Assembly (NCBI RefSeq): GCF_040869045.1
Contig: NC_090319.1
Coordinates: 304,842,998-304,906,997 of the forward strand
Source of the DNA: Eurosta solidaginis
Taxonomy: Eukaryota > Arthropoda > Insecta > Diptera > Tephritidae
Direction of reading: 5' to 3'
DNA length: 64,000 nucleotides
This document shows positions 54,501 to 59,259 of the stretch, in pieces (positions within the stretch are counted from its first letter, which is position 1; every line of letters begins with the position of its first letter). The position numbers were made by a program, and so were the translations under genes. The notes beneath the pieces were generated by a model that saw only the letters and a list, made by a program, of their open reading frames with translations, did no database searches and had not been told where the DNA came from.

Positions 54501-57500
54501 AGGCAGCAGATCGGGCAAGGGTTGATGGAACGAATGGGCCAAACAAATCAAAACCAAAGGTACCTGCGAGAAAAACACTGGCATTGACAAACCCTAAGTG
54601 ACGCACTAAAACGACTGAAAGAATTTTCCAGAAAGAATGCAAGGGCGGTTTCAAGCCAGCGCACACTACTGTTGTGAAACGTCAATACGATACTGATGAT
54701 GCAAATTCAATCCGTCAAGACAAGCTCTGCGAAGTGGTTCTTCATTGGCCAAACAACAGAGTGCGAGGGAACGATCCAGGATAATGAGTAATAAGATGAA
54801 ACGCAGGTACGATGAGAACAATAATTCGGAAGGTTTCTTGGAGGGAGATTTGGTACGGTTATACAAACCTCCCGGCATAAAATTGTTCCATCCAAATTTC
54901 GGTGCAGTTGGGAAGGCCCACACAAAGTTGTGAAGAAGATCAGTGATACCATCTACCGCATACAAACCATTGGGAAACCACGAAGTAGAAGAGTGGTACA
55001 TTTGGAGATGCTAGCGACGTTTAGATCAGGAAATTTTTCTGATCGGGACGATCAGACTTAGGGGCAGTGTTACGAACATTAGCAACACTAAGGGATACTA
55101 TCATCTCTAAGCCGATGATAAGCAGTGACTTGTATGCACATCATTAAATCAATCATTATGTCTACCCATATGTCCATACGAGCAGCGGAGAAGAGACGCA
55201 CAAACACATGCATATATCTTATCTGAGATGCTCACAAAAGAAGGCAATTATTTGTGCAAGTATTACTCACGTATACACGCGCATATGAGAAGCTATAAAC
55301 GTAGTTGTGGCTGGTGATTTTGTAGCTGATAACTAACTAGTAAATTCTAGAATAGAAAAGCCTAGAAGTATGCAACGAGGAAACCAGACAGTATAAAAGG
55401 CAGCAACAGTAGAGGCACGACAATCAGTTCGATTTAAGACGCTATCTGGCGAGCAATAGAATGTTATTGTGAAGTACTTTAATAAAGGCCATTTTGCATT
55501 ATTGAATAGTGGAGTTATTTATTCAACAGTTTAGTGATTCAAACGTTAGGAGAAGGTTGCAAATAAGAGGAATTGCAGTAAATTCGTTACAATATCTTAT
55601 ACAACAGATTATTTGGATATGACGAATGGGATAAGATTATTAATCAGCCCCATTCATGAAATTCCGGTTATTTGAAACCTTCTGCAAATGTTAGAATCGC
55701 TAAATTGTCGAATAAATAATCCAACATTCAGTAATGCAAAATGGTATTTATTAGACTACTTTGAGACTACTTCACAATAACACTTATACTTCAAAATTAA
55801 TTGCGTGTTTCAATCAAACTGAATAATGACTGCTCAGCTTGCGCTGCTTTTATACTCTCCGTTGCTTCATTCGCATATTTCTACTAAAGTCTAGACGTTT
55901 CGCCTTCTAGAACTGCTGTATCTCTTGGTAATTGAGCTACATATATTAGTGTGTATGTGTGAGTAACAAATTCGCTGATGACTACACCTGTGAGTGCGAG
56001 ATAGCTCTCCGTCGCCTTCTATGTATGTGTATAAATGATGATTTATGTGTTCATGTACACCAGTGTGGCTCGCTTTAATATTTTTGTTGTTGCGTGATTA
56101 TTCACTAACGGCCTAGTGATATCAACATTCGCCACAGTATGAAGTCTTCAGCACAGCCGAAGGTAGTCCCCTCCTTACTTGTTAGTACAAATTTTATGCG
56201 CAACAATTTCATAAGTGTAGATAAGTTATGCACTTAGCAGTCCATATAAAGTTTAAGTGCATGTATATATGTACATACATATATGTATATACGAGTATAT
56301 GTACATGTAAAAAACGCATTATTAGGATTTTACCACAGAAGTATGACCAAATAAAAAATTGCCTGACAAACTAAATTATACCAATTGTTTACATAATTTT
56401 AGCTGAAACGTGGGAAAATTGAGCCAAATGGCGCTGCCTCTAGCTGTTCACATCCAGCTTCAGTGAGGCGAGAGTTCGTTATGCATAATAAAGCGCCAAT
56501 GTGGAATGAATTGAGTCAAGTTTATCAATTGGATTTTGGTGGGCGTGTCACACAAGAATCAGCAAAAAATTTTCAAATCGAGTTTCGCGGCAAACAGGTA
56601 AGAACTTAATTTTATATGTACATTAAGGTGTGCTAATTTACGACATCTGTCTCTCTCTCTCATGTAGAAAACAATTGTTTCAAATTGACTCAATTTTTTT
56701 TTTGTTATTTAAATTGACTCAACCTCACATACATACACTCCGCGACAAAAACTACATCATTTTTAAATTGCAATGCAAAGAATGTGTCTTTGTTAAAAGA
56801 AAATATGAGCAGCTAGTGCTCAGTATAAAATGAAAATATTTTTGTTTTTTTTTGTAGTTCCTCTCTAGTGTCAATAACAAAAAAAAAATGTTTTTAAAGG
56901 AATATGAGTCTGTCTCGCTAATTAAATATATATAAAATAAAATAAAATAAAATAAAATAACATAAAATGATATAAAAAAAATAAAATTGGTTCAAATAAA
57001 ATTAAATGATATAAAAATAAATTTAATTAAATTAAATTTGAAGAAATAATTGTTAAATTAAATTAAAAACAACAAAATAGATTAAAATAAGAACGTACCT
57101 GAAAATCTTTATATAAAGTTTTCTTTGGGACGGGACAGGGCAATAACGCCGCGGGCGTAATTTACCAATACAATTAGGGAAATTATTTCACTGCTCCCTC
57201 CAAATACCCTGTGGAAAAGTCTTTAACTAGTGATACAAAGTTCTGGGTTTGAACTAAGTCGAACGTACCAAATAACAACTAGTTCGATGGTAGCTAGGTT
57301 TTCACTACTTCGGTACTATAGAGATAATTTCGACCGCCTAGGACATCGCCATGTTTAATTCGTCAGTTGAATGCAAGTAAAAGAGACAGGAGGTGAACTA
57401 GTAATGGTTCCGAATGCACTAAAAGTGCACTAGCTCAAAACTAGACTTTCTCCCTTGAGGGTAATTCCTTCTAGAAACAAAATTTGAATTTTTCAGTACC

Positions 57501-57720
57501 TACATAGATAAGTGTCGTTTAGACGCGGAGTGTTCATATATAGGGTGGTGTGTTTATAATCTACTAAACATCTTCGGATTTTTTTGGTTTTTTCTTTTTG
57601 CAGGTAATGCAGTTTGGACGAATAGATGGTAATGCATACACATTGGATTTTCAGTATCCATTTTCGGCATTGCAAGCATTCGCTGTGGCGTTGGCCAATG
57701 TTACACAGCGCTTAAAATAA
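12421..57720 (+). CDS. Tusp: TULP4/Tusp orthologue, tubby-like protein 4 (ten coding exons; 5' incomplete)
   Basis: The exon join is 12421-12585, 15386-15845, 15933-16441, 26177-26405, 29076-29341, 35985-37436, 38599-39351, 40547-40882, 56403-56597 and 57604-57720. All introns are GT-AG and phases match at every junction (0,1,0,1,0,0,0,0,0), giving 1493 codons plus stop. Window residues about 1-355 are WD40, about 359-395 a SOCS box, about 400-455 and 545-600 the first tubby segments, about 600-1390 a low-complexity Ser/Asn/Gln-rich linker, and 1420-1493 the terminal tubby segments. TULP4 family members are thought to act as substrate adaptors of Cullin/Elongin ubiquitin ligases through the SOCS box; vertebrate TULP4 is of similar length (about 1540 aa). 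The N-terminal exon is outside the window. The symbol follows Drosophila usage from memory; the family assignment itself is very secure. Confidence 0.92.
12900..13375 (+). pseudogene. Two overlapping 3' fragments of a non-LTR retrotransposon (LINE)
   Basis: The reading includes [22 protein letters not shown] and [13 protein letters not shown] stretches, and again [33 protein letters not shown] text at about 13110-13260. These resemble the C-terminal region of endonuclease/reverse-transcriptase proteins of LINEs. Frames are broken. Fragments of the same family occur at 28255-28820 and 40130-40415. Confidence 0.6.
13380..14600 (-). pseudogene. Minus-strand LINE fragment: reverse transcriptase tail, RNase H and Cys-rich end
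   Basis: On the minus strand one reads, in order, a stretch ending [17 protein letters not shown] (14450-14530; typical after the RT core), then [15 protein letters not shown] at about 13960-14010 (first RNase H motif), then a Cys/His-containing end with [11 protein letters not shown] at about 13400-13450. This order matches LINE families that carry RNase H. It is full of frameshifts and is interrupted by a SINE-like insertion at 13762-13950. Confidence 0.6.
13762..13950 (-). mobile_element. CAA-tailed SINE-like element, partial, minus strand
   Basis: It starts with a gttgttgttgtagcgataag tail (reverse of CTACAACAAC) and carries ggaccatcaa/ccggatctg and 'atcgttcccgagatggtcgg' motifs in reverse. 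The same motifs occur in the well-bounded copies at 41616-42033 and 32108-32481. The 5' part is missing or diverged. Confidence 0.65.
14990..15355. repeat. Degenerate repeats of a ttatcggtttg motif
   Basis: Motifs of the form gttatcgg(t/a)ttg(c/t)tatc recur irregularly every 20-40 bp just before the exon B acceptor. The pattern is old and degenerate. It could be a decayed satellite; I see no function. Confidence 0.45.
15386..15845 (+). CDS. Tusp: Tusp coding exon B: WD40 repeats
   Basis: The acceptor cattttcag leads into [17 protein letters not shown]. The donor is gtatgt after a single G (phase 1). Further WD40 hallmarks are [55 protein letters not shown] and GQVIVMD. The exon continues exon A without frame change. 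An acidic stretch near the end ([10 protein letters not shown]) lies where vertebrate TULP4 also has an acidic insert. Confidence 0.93.
15933..16441 (+). CDS. Tusp: Tusp coding exon C: last WD40 repeats and start of the SOCS box
   Basis: It is separated from exon B by an 87 bp intron ending ttctctctag. The split codon restores Ala, followed by [20 protein letters not shown]-type strands continue ([30 protein letters not shown]). The exon ends with [15 protein letters not shown], the first helix pattern of a SOCS box, and stops after ACT ATA AGA with donor gtaagt. Reading on past the donor gives only a few residues before a stop, so splicing here is required. Confidence 0.92.
16743..16904 (+). 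repeat. Left inverted terminal repeat of the 16.7-21.6 kb element
   Basis: It is complementary to 21408-21567 over its full length, including gccgataataaaaagtaaaa, tgcccgcaatctggctatgg and [17 protein letters not shown] segments. Only a handful of substitutions and single-base indels are visible. Confidence 0.85.
17123..18642 (-). mobile_element. 5'-truncated jockey-like LINE, minus strand, 10 bp TSD
   Basis: It is flanked by tcccaatagt at 17113-17122 and 18643-18652. The left edge is a GTT run, the reverse of a CTACAACAACAAC tail. On the minus strand the RT reads [38 protein letters not shown] and [12 protein letters not shown], so the catalytic YADD box is present. It then runs into frameshifted text. 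The C-terminal part (17173-17484) contains [17 protein letters not shown], a CCHC-type zinc motif common at LINE ends. It is the same family as 41428-44238. The N-terminal endonuclease is absent. Confidence 0.9.
18882..19125. mobile_element. Palindromic hAT-type MITE, 244 bp, 8 bp TSD
   Basis: It begins caggcatgcttaacgaacga and ends with the mirror tcgttcgttaagcatgcctg. It is flanked by atttagtt at 18874-18881 and 19126-19133. Almost the entire length is self-complementary. Eight-base duplications and CAGGCAT-type ends fit the hAT superfamily. It is a shorter relative of 9898-10486. It has no coding capacity. Confidence 0.88.
19372..20855 (+). pseudogene. Broken transposase-like gene of an uncharacterised family
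   Basis: The segments in order are [19 protein letters not shown] (about 19390-19450, a CxxC pair); [19 protein letters not shown] (from 19797); [37 protein letters not shown] and [18 protein letters not shown] (about 20107-20230); [19 protein letters not shown] (20287); [20 protein letters not shown]; and, after a frameshift near 20690, [16 protein letters not shown]. There are several stops and frameshifts. The order of motifs resembles an uncharacterised protein family common in arthropod and cnidarian genomes that I recall as probably transposon-derived. I cannot name its superfamily. The inverted repeats on both sides support a transposase role. Confidence 0.6.
20917..21276 (-). mobile_element. 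tRNA-derived SINE, minus strand, 13 bp TSD
   Basis: It is flanked by acaatatatatta at 20904-20916 and 21277-21289. Read on the minus strand it starts gcggccaccgtggtgtgatg, carries an A-box-like gtgtgatggtagcgtg and a B-box ggttcgtacccc, and ends with taaggcgcgataacctccga in reverse followed by an AT-rich tail. It is the same family as 22924-23241 and 33428-33794. Confidence 0.9.
21408..21567 (-). repeat. Right inverted terminal repeat of the 16.7-21.6 kb element
   Basis: This is the reverse complement of 16743-16904. It ends gctagtctcaaagctaccgt. Confidence 0.85.
21568..22282. other. Intronic sequence without recognised features
   Basis: This lies between the inverted-repeat transposon and the truncated end of the minus-strand Helentron-like copy. 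No gene or clear repeat was seen, apart from a few 'gggacg/ggtcgttctt' motifs around 21780-21880. Confidence 0.5.
22283..23393 (-). mobile_element. Helentron/DINE-1-like element, minus strand, 3'-truncated
   Basis: Read in reverse it starts aagtaaggaaggcgaagttc, has catactcagctgagagc, only about one unit of the 129 bp repeat, and then the same body as 814-4810 (ccatattaagtagaagaaaa and ggccgagcggaaggacagac equivalents). It breaks off near 22283, so the GGAC microsatellite end is missing. A SINE is inserted at 22924-23241. Confidence 0.75.
22924..23241 (+). mobile_element. tRNA-derived SINE with 11 bp TSD
   Basis: It is flanked by atacctttcat at 22913-22923 and 23242-23252. It starts cggcggccaccgtggtgtga and contains a box-B-like gggttcacacccc. 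It ends atttatttttgtttattttt. It is about 40 bp shorter than the other copies because of internal deletions. It sits inside the minus-strand Helentron-like element, so it is younger than that copy. Confidence 0.9.
23420..23920. repeat. Long inverted-repeat region with aaatgagaaagcg motifs
   Basis: The left part, with gagaaagcgctagatgtaaa and gcgaaagcgtcatttggaaa, is complementary to the right part, with ttacatctaacgctttctcg and aatgacgcttccgcattttc. Related motifs occur near 25880-25960. It is probably a non-autonomous foldback element; the boundaries are not resolved. Confidence 0.5.
23921..26176. other. Distal part of the third visible Tusp intron, no supported gene
   Basis: This is AT-rich sequence. 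A short hairpin with arms ttcaagcacgt/acgtgcttgaa lies at about 25079-25128. Short open frames at 25155 and 25570 have no recognisable domain. The polypyrimidine-AG of exon D ends at 26176. Confidence 0.5.
26177..26405 (+). CDS. Tusp: Tusp coding exon D: end of the SOCS box and first tubby segment
   Basis: The acceptor aaaattag is followed in phase 0 by [17 protein letters not shown], the second SOCS-box helix with its Pro-containing end. Then comes [13 protein letters not shown] and [19 protein letters not shown], the first strands of a tubby domain, and [14 protein letters not shown]. The donor gtaagt follows a single G (phase 1). The preceding intron, 16442-26176, is 9.7 kb and mostly transposons. 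Confidence 0.93.
26786..27311 (+). mobile_element. Solo LTR of the Gypsy-type family (second copy)
   Basis: It starts at agtaacgaatattagcatca and ends cgaaattcgttaca. It has the internal landmarks ggagagtataaaagcagcgc (TATA) and cagtttgatttaaacacgca. The left flank is atac; the right flank is aaac, a 3/4 match. It is diverged from the LTRs of the tandem element at 44475-55591 and closer to 11576-12058. Confidence 0.75.
27312..28250. other. Unannotated intronic sequence
   Basis: No coding or repeat signal was recognised between the solo LTR and the LINE fragment. Confidence 0.5.
28250..28830 (+). pseudogene. LINE reverse-transcriptase fragment
   Basis: [19 protein letters not shown] contains a YADD catalytic box; then come [39 protein letters not shown] text and [20 protein letters not shown]. 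The first open stretch ends at 28500 and the second starts in another frame, so it is inactive. It is the same family as 12900-13375 and 40130-40415. Confidence 0.7.
29076..29341 (+). CDS. Tusp: Tusp coding exon E: hydrophilic linker within the tubby region
   Basis: The acceptor cttattcag completes the split codon to Asp. The 88 following codons read [16 protein letters not shown], a Ser/Thr-rich part, a basic part ([15 protein letters not shown]) and an acidic end ([16 protein letters not shown]). The donor is gtatgt in phase 0. Conservation is weaker than for its neighbours, but frame and splice sites on both sides fit exactly. The matching part of vertebrate TULP4 is likewise a variable Ser-rich stretch. 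Confidence 0.85.
29500..30780. repeat. Dispersed repeat, copy interrupted by ~0.87 kb including a tandem array
   Basis: The section 29540-29872 and the short end 30738-30780 (aaagggacccgtacataaaa) are contiguous in a second copy at 58365-58720. Shared landmarks are cagcttgcgctgccatct, actgccggtaatgc and aaaagcactacgaccaaaat. The material between 29872 and 30737 is therefore an insertion relative to that copy. Element type unknown. Confidence 0.65.
30250..30715. repeat. Tandem array, four units of ~118 bp
   Basis: atttttgtgaatat(c/a)tcgat recurs at about 30343, 30461, 30579 and 30695, together with ttgcgccacctagcggcgat and ccaaatatgagccaaatcgg. The units are open in several frames on both strands, which explains spurious repetitive open frames; none looks like a real gene. 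Confidence 0.85.
31540..31860 (+). pseudogene. LINE fragment (post-RT region)
   Basis: It reads [40 protein letters not shown] and [20 protein letters not shown]. This resembles the conserved region after the RT core of jockey/LOA-type LINEs. It is open for about 100 codons and then stops. It has no tail or TSD that I can define. Confidence 0.65.
32108..32481 (+). mobile_element. CAA-tailed SINE-like element with 8 bp TSD
   Basis: It is flanked by caaagcat at 32100-32107 and 32482-32489. The shared body includes aatatatagcttctccaacc, gaggctctggcgacccccag, aaatcgttcccgagatggtc and cttcggggagtgtctttatc, ending in acaacaacaacaa. The 5' portion differs from the copy at 41616, so it is a different subfamily or a rearranged copy. 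Confidence 0.8.
33090..34500. repeat. Diffuse array of tttcggga(t) motifs, interrupted by a SINE
   Basis: Motifs such as atttcgggatcat, gtttcggaatcag, atttcgggattgtttt and ttcgggattaattcgggttt recur every 15-30 bp on both sides of the SINE at 33428-33794. A similar but shorter zone lies at 12760-12890. It looks like a strongly decayed short-period tandem repeat. An open frame at 33874-34335 is only a product of this composition. Confidence 0.55.
33428..33794 (+). mobile_element. tRNA-derived SINE with 10 bp TSD (best-preserved copy)
   Basis: It is flanked by tagctatcat at 33418-33427 and 33795-33804. The head gcggcggccatcgtggtgtg is followed by an A-box-like gtgtgatggtagcgtgc and a perfect B-box GGTTCAACTCC (33485-33495). 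The body contains gccgttcggagtcggcataa and ends in a T-rich tail. Internal open frames are fortuitous. Confidence 0.92.
34561..34706. repeat. Foldback MITE, 146 bp
   Basis: atatgtgacccggcctatga and aggtggcttatgactcaaaa are mirrored by ttttttgagtcataagccac and tcataggcctggtcacatat. The loop is about 60 bp. Flanking bases are TA-rich, so the duplication is ambiguous. Confidence 0.75.
35041..35881. mobile_element. Non-autonomous inverted-repeat element of 841 bp
   Basis: The left end tacgatggggtgacattagg mirrors the right end ataaagt-type ctttatgtcacccctccgta. The interior repeats variants of attgac(c/g)ttatggccac on both strands at both ends. No reading frame is present. The target duplication is not clear. 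It ends about 100 bp before the exon F acceptor. Confidence 0.65.
35985..37436 (+). CDS. Tusp: Tusp coding exon F: second tubby segment and long low-complexity region
   Basis: The acceptor tttttcttag leads into [36 protein letters not shown] and [11 protein letters not shown], a tubby core segment. It is followed by [12 protein letters not shown], a landmark of the TULP4 family. The remaining ~400 codons are rich in Ser, Asn and Thr with AAC/AAT runs (about 36620-36655). The most plausible donor is gttagc after GAG at 37436, which keeps phase 0 with the next exon. It is weaker than the other donors. Reading through would add about 25 residues to a stop at 37512. Confidence 0.88.
37500..38598. 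other. Intron with SINE-like remnants
   Basis: The region 37690-37890 holds decayed pieces of the CAA-tailed SINE family (cctaacctcacctacccgag, aaatcgttcccgagatggtc, ggcaaaagtccatcaac). Nothing was recognised in the rest. The exon G acceptor is at 38597-38598. Confidence 0.55.
38599..39351 (+). CDS. Tusp: Tusp coding exon G: linker with Cys cluster
   Basis: The acceptor atttttgtag is followed by [18 protein letters not shown] in phase 0. The 251 codons contain a Cys-rich patch, [20 protein letters not shown], in a CxxC...CxxC arrangement that could bind a metal. There is also a Gln run ([11 protein letters not shown]) and the basic segment [19 protein letters not shown]. The donor is gtaata after CAG. 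The function of this linker is unknown. Confidence 0.88.
39352..40546. other. Intron between exons G and H, with LINE fragment at 40130-40415
   Basis: The part 40130-40415 carries ccgcctatggaagcagaag-like and gagggaccaggtggaaaac text of the LINE family also seen at 12900-13375 and 28250-28830, with all frames broken. Nothing was recognised in 39352-40020. Confidence 0.55.
40547..40882 (+). CDS. Tusp: Tusp coding exon H: phospho-motif-rich linker
   Basis: The acceptor attttatag leads to [18 protein letters not shown]. There are many Ser-Pro/Thr-Pro sites ([31 protein letters not shown]) and an acidic patch ([10 protein letters not shown]). It ends QKAQLLQK with donor gtatgt, phase 0. The following intron is 15.5 kb, the largest in the window, and holds the LINE and the tandem LTR elements. 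Confidence 0.88.
41428..44238 (+). pseudogene. Jockey-like LINE with endonuclease tail, RT and Cys-rich end, disabled
   Basis: It begins inside the endonuclease with [12 protein letters not shown] (SDH motif). The body continues after a nested SINE. The RT reads [55 protein letters not shown] and VSYADD. An in-frame 24 nt deletion at 43038 removes the GVPQGG box that is present in the sister copy at 17123-18642. C-terminal [17 protein letters not shown] is at about 44058-44110. It ends in gcactgctacaacaacaact. There are multiple frameshifts. The 5' end and TSD are not resolved. Confidence 0.85.
41616..42033 (+). mobile_element. Full-length CAA-tailed SINE-like element, 418 bp, 13 bp TSD
   Basis: It is flanked by aaggggagcgtgc at 41603-41615 and 42034-42046 and is inserted into the LINE between its endonuclease and RT regions. 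It starts cccccagcgggtaagggggt and ends ccttatcgctacaacaacaa with an AAC run. The terminal gctacaacaacaac is shared with the LINE's own 3' end. No tRNA B-box was obvious. Confidence 0.92.
44475..47014 (+). repeat. LTR 1, interrupted by a hAT-type element
   Basis: It starts tgggacgaatattagcaaca (TGTGACG in the other copies) and ends ctaaattcgttaca. Without the insertion at 44598-46609 and its 8 bp duplication it is about 520 bp. TATAAAA is at 46813 and AATAAA at 46904. Confidence 0.88.
44598..46609. mobile_element. CGCC-rich hAT-type element, copy 1 (2012 bp, 8 bp TSD)
   Basis: It starts tagagatatacgccgccgat and ends atcggcgtaaacctcta (mirror image). It is flanked by gtccatac at 44590-44597 and 46610-46617. 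Both ends hold dense CGCC/GGCG repeats. TAGAG-type ends and 8 bp duplications fit hAT elements. A sister copy is at 61963-63916. Interior minus-strand text (about 45650-45960) reads [20 protein letters not shown] and [20 protein letters not shown], partly shared by the sister copy; I do not recognise it. No full transposase is present. Confidence 0.85.
47074..48372 (+). pseudogene. Gag-like gene of internal region 1, broken
   Basis: It starts at ATG 47074 with [20 protein letters not shown] and [10 protein letters not shown], a SAP-type DNA-binding motif, followed by a Gln/Glu-rich repetitive coiled region ([10 protein letters not shown] repeats). In-frame stops occur at about 47560, 47856 and 47944. 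The capsid-like part reads [18 protein letters not shown]. The zinc knuckle near 48305 reads [14 protein letters not shown] and lacks the first Cys present in internal region 2. It is inactive. Confidence 0.85.
48473..51979 (+). pseudogene. Pol-like region 1: protease, RT, RNase H, integrase; multiple breaks
   Basis: The protease [13 protein letters not shown] is at about 48569. The RT contains [16 protein letters not shown] and [16 protein letters not shown]; its catalytic box reads VYLDEII, so the second catalytic Asp is Glu. RNase H-type text is [17 protein letters not shown]. The integrase has [18 protein letters not shown] with CEVC (HHCC finger), [19 protein letters not shown] and [12 protein letters not shown] (D,D,E). 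Stops are visible at 48903, 49496, 49888 and 50310, and frame changes near 49895 and 51425. It is not functional. Confidence 0.88.
52028..52552 (+). repeat. LTR 2 (shared between both internal regions)
   Basis: This 525 bp LTR runs from tgtgacgaatattagcaaca to gtaaattcgttaca. TATAAAA is near 52352 and AATAAAGG near 52442. It serves as the 3' LTR of region 1 and the 5' LTR of region 2. It lacks the hAT-type insertion found in LTR 1. Confidence 0.92.
52612..54000 (+). pseudogene. Gag-like gene of internal region 2, broken
   Basis: ATG 52612 is followed by [20 protein letters not shown] (SAP motif) and a coiled repetitive region. A stop is at 53140, a frame change near 53430 and a stop at 53741. 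The zinc knuckle at about 53897-53940 reads [14 protein letters not shown], complete CCHC, unlike region 1. The two gag copies carry different disabling mutations, so they decayed independently after separation. Confidence 0.85.
54040..55040 (+). pseudogene. Pol remnant of internal region 2, RT/RNase H/integrase core deleted
   Basis: The protease part reads [18 protein letters not shown] (54130-54185), then a stop at 54257, and [17 protein letters not shown]. After about 54755 the sequence jumps to the end of the integrase region ([29 protein letters not shown]), comparable to 51745 onwards in region 1. About 2.4 kb is missing. Stops and frameshifts are also present. Confidence 0.85.
55078..55591 (+). 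repeat. LTR 3 (3' end of the tandem element)
   Basis: It runs from tgttacgaacattagcaaca to gtaaattcgttaca and is preceded by the purine tract ggggcag. It is almost identical to LTR 2 by eye. Right flank atat. Confidence 0.9.
55650..56136 (-). mobile_element. Solo LTR of the Gypsy-type family, minus strand
   Basis: In reverse it starts tgtggcgaatgttgatatca and contains a TATA region (reverse of cttttatactctccgttgc) and cagtttgattgaaacacgca. It ends near 55650, where the last bases are degraded. The flank at its start is gtat, the reverse of atac. It is closer to the solo LTRs at 11576 and 26786 than to the adjacent tandem element. Confidence 0.75.
56403..56597 (+). CDS. Tusp: Tusp coding exon I: penultimate tubby segment
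   Basis: The acceptor cataattttag is followed in phase 0 by [10 protein letters not shown] and, further on, [19 protein letters not shown] and [16 protein letters not shown]. This is the strand pair and central region of a tubby domain (the W-N-E, F-x-G-R-V, and K-N-F-Q pattern). The donor is gtaaga. The exon is intact although it begins just 267 bp after the end of a minus-strand solo LTR. Confidence 0.95.
56920..57100. repeat. AT-rich simple repeat (ataaa-type)
   Basis: aaaataaaataaaataaaat and related aattaaatt text fill this part of the last intron between exons I and J. Confidence 0.8.
57604..57720 (+). CDS. Tusp: Tusp terminal coding exon J: tubby C-terminus
   Basis: The acceptor ttctttttgcag is followed by [16 protein letters not shown] and [20 protein letters not shown], then Lys and a TAA stop at 57718. 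This is the C-terminal tubby helix signature (FG+...D+.YP...QAFA.AL). Sequence after the stop is AT-rich. An AATAAA overlaps the stop region and another lies near 58196; I cannot tell which is used for polyadenylation. Confidence 0.95.
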   Translation, partial: VMQFGRIDGNAYTLDFQYPFSALQAFAVALANVTQRLK

Positions 57721-58364
57721 ATATTTACATATGTATTTCAAAAATTAAGCAAAGGATAAACATCGGTACGAATTTCCAAATACTAGATAAATGAGAAAAA
57801 TAATTAATTTTAATTTATAAGCGTAAAAAACGAAAGAGGCCTAAAATTTTAATTATCATCGCTATACTAATTTCGATTGTCGATCTTGCTAATGGGCCTT
57901 CGCATTTAAGCAGTCGCGTGAGATCTACCGAAAAGAAAACTCGTAGAAAATGTCGACATACAGCTATGGAAACGTAACATCCGTGAACGTATAGCTCGTC
58001 ACGTAAAAACATGGTATTCGGATTATAACATACGTGATCGTACTACCTGATTCCTGTTCGTCAGCGGGTAATTGAAGGTGGTCGCTGAATTAGTTATTTT
58101 TTGTTTTTTTTTTAACCAATTCGGTGTTTTTGTATCTATTTGACTTTAAAATTTGTCCCAAGGTACTTTTGAACATTTAAAGAGCAATTCATTCAAAATA
58201 AATCGAGATTTGTTTGCTATCGTATGTTATATCTAATCCCCTTTAATTTATACGTGATACGTCCTTTTCTTTCGTATCGAATCCGAACCGTAATCAAATG
58301 TTACAATTCGGCCCCACGGTAAAGCAACATAAGTGTGACCAGAAAAAATTTAAATTTAGGTCAC

Positions 58365-58725
58365 GAGCCGGACCCGTGCGCATATTGCGCAACCAATATA
58401 AACGTCTTTTATCAAATATCACCAGAAATCAGCTGGACTGTCAATCAATTTCAGCTTGCGCTGCCATCTGGCGTATGGGAGCAACTGCCGGTAATGCTGT
58501 GCAAATATTCACAATAGATTTCTTTGTGTTCTCATTTATTTTTAACAAGTTATTTTAATAAAATATAGCTAAACAAAAGCACTACGACCAAAATTGCCCA
58601 AAGCTCGCTAATAGCCCGAATCTCCATCTTTACAACCAAAACTTTATTTATAGATTTGGATTCCAAATAAGAGCGAAAAAGGGACCCGTACATAAAACAG
58701 CAATTAGAGATAATATATATGATTC
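58365..58725. repeat. Dispersed repeat, uninterrupted copy of 29540-30780
   Basis: It shares cagcttgcgctgccatctgg, actgccggtaatgc, aaaagcactacgaccaaaat and agggacccgtacataaaaca with the first copy but lacks the 0.87 kb insertion found there. No coding function. Confidence 0.7.
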
Positions 58726-58733
58726 ATGACCTA

Positions 58734-58884
58734 CTAAAAAAATGTTCATATGTATACCCTGTCCGACCCAAAAATGTCCGCTAAAAACATTTTTTTCTTT
58801 TTTTTTTTTAAAAAACTGTTTTGGGTCGGGCAGGGTATACATGAAAATTTTAAAATCAAATGAAAATTTTTTAGCAGGTCATGA
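58734..58884. repeat. Foldback MITE, ~151 bp
   Basis: The left arm tcatgacctactaaaaaaat, with gtataccctgtccgacccaa, is mirrored by ttgggtcgggcagggtatac and tttttagcaggtcatga. It lies directly after the dispersed repeat at 58365-58725. Confidence 0.75.
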
Positions 58885-59259
58885 AAAAACCTTAAAAATC
58901 AAAGTCGAAAAAAAGTAAAAAAAATTAAATTTCGCCGGCTCGAAAATTATTTTTTTGGATATACGTAGTGGAACTTTTTTTCCTGAACCCAAATCCTATC
59001 GAATAATCGATGGCGCGATATCGGATAATAAATCGACCCACCCTAACTCAAATATATATATCTAGCTCCCATGAATGAACACGATACTTTCAATGAACGG
59101 TTTTTTTTAAAATGCGCTATTTAAATATTATTTATATCATTGTAGATACATTGATAGAATTTGCCACAGGCTCGTGACAATCAAAAAACCTGATTATTTA
59201 GTAAAGAATACACCTAGAATGTTGAAATTTGACGTGTGGACTGATATTGAGACTCTTGA

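Larger units (their letters stand above)
44475..55591 (+). mobile_element. Tandem Ty3/Gypsy-type retrotransposon: LTR-internal-LTR-internal-LTR
   Basis: Three related LTRs (44475-47014 with an insertion, 52028-52552, 55078-55591) enclose two internal regions (47015-52027 and 52553-55077). Both internal regions start attggt(g/a)tcagaagagg, a probable primer-binding region, and end in a purine tract (ggagggcag; aggggcag). Gene order gag-protease-RT-RNase H-integrase fits Gypsy-type elements; no env-like frame was seen. The 5' flank is atac and the 3' flank is atat, a near match. All coding parts are disrupted. Confidence 0.9.

Noticed and set aside
54745..54933. Separate small gene at the end of internal region 2
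   Set aside because: It matches the C-terminal end of the integrase region of the sister element and is a deletion remnant.
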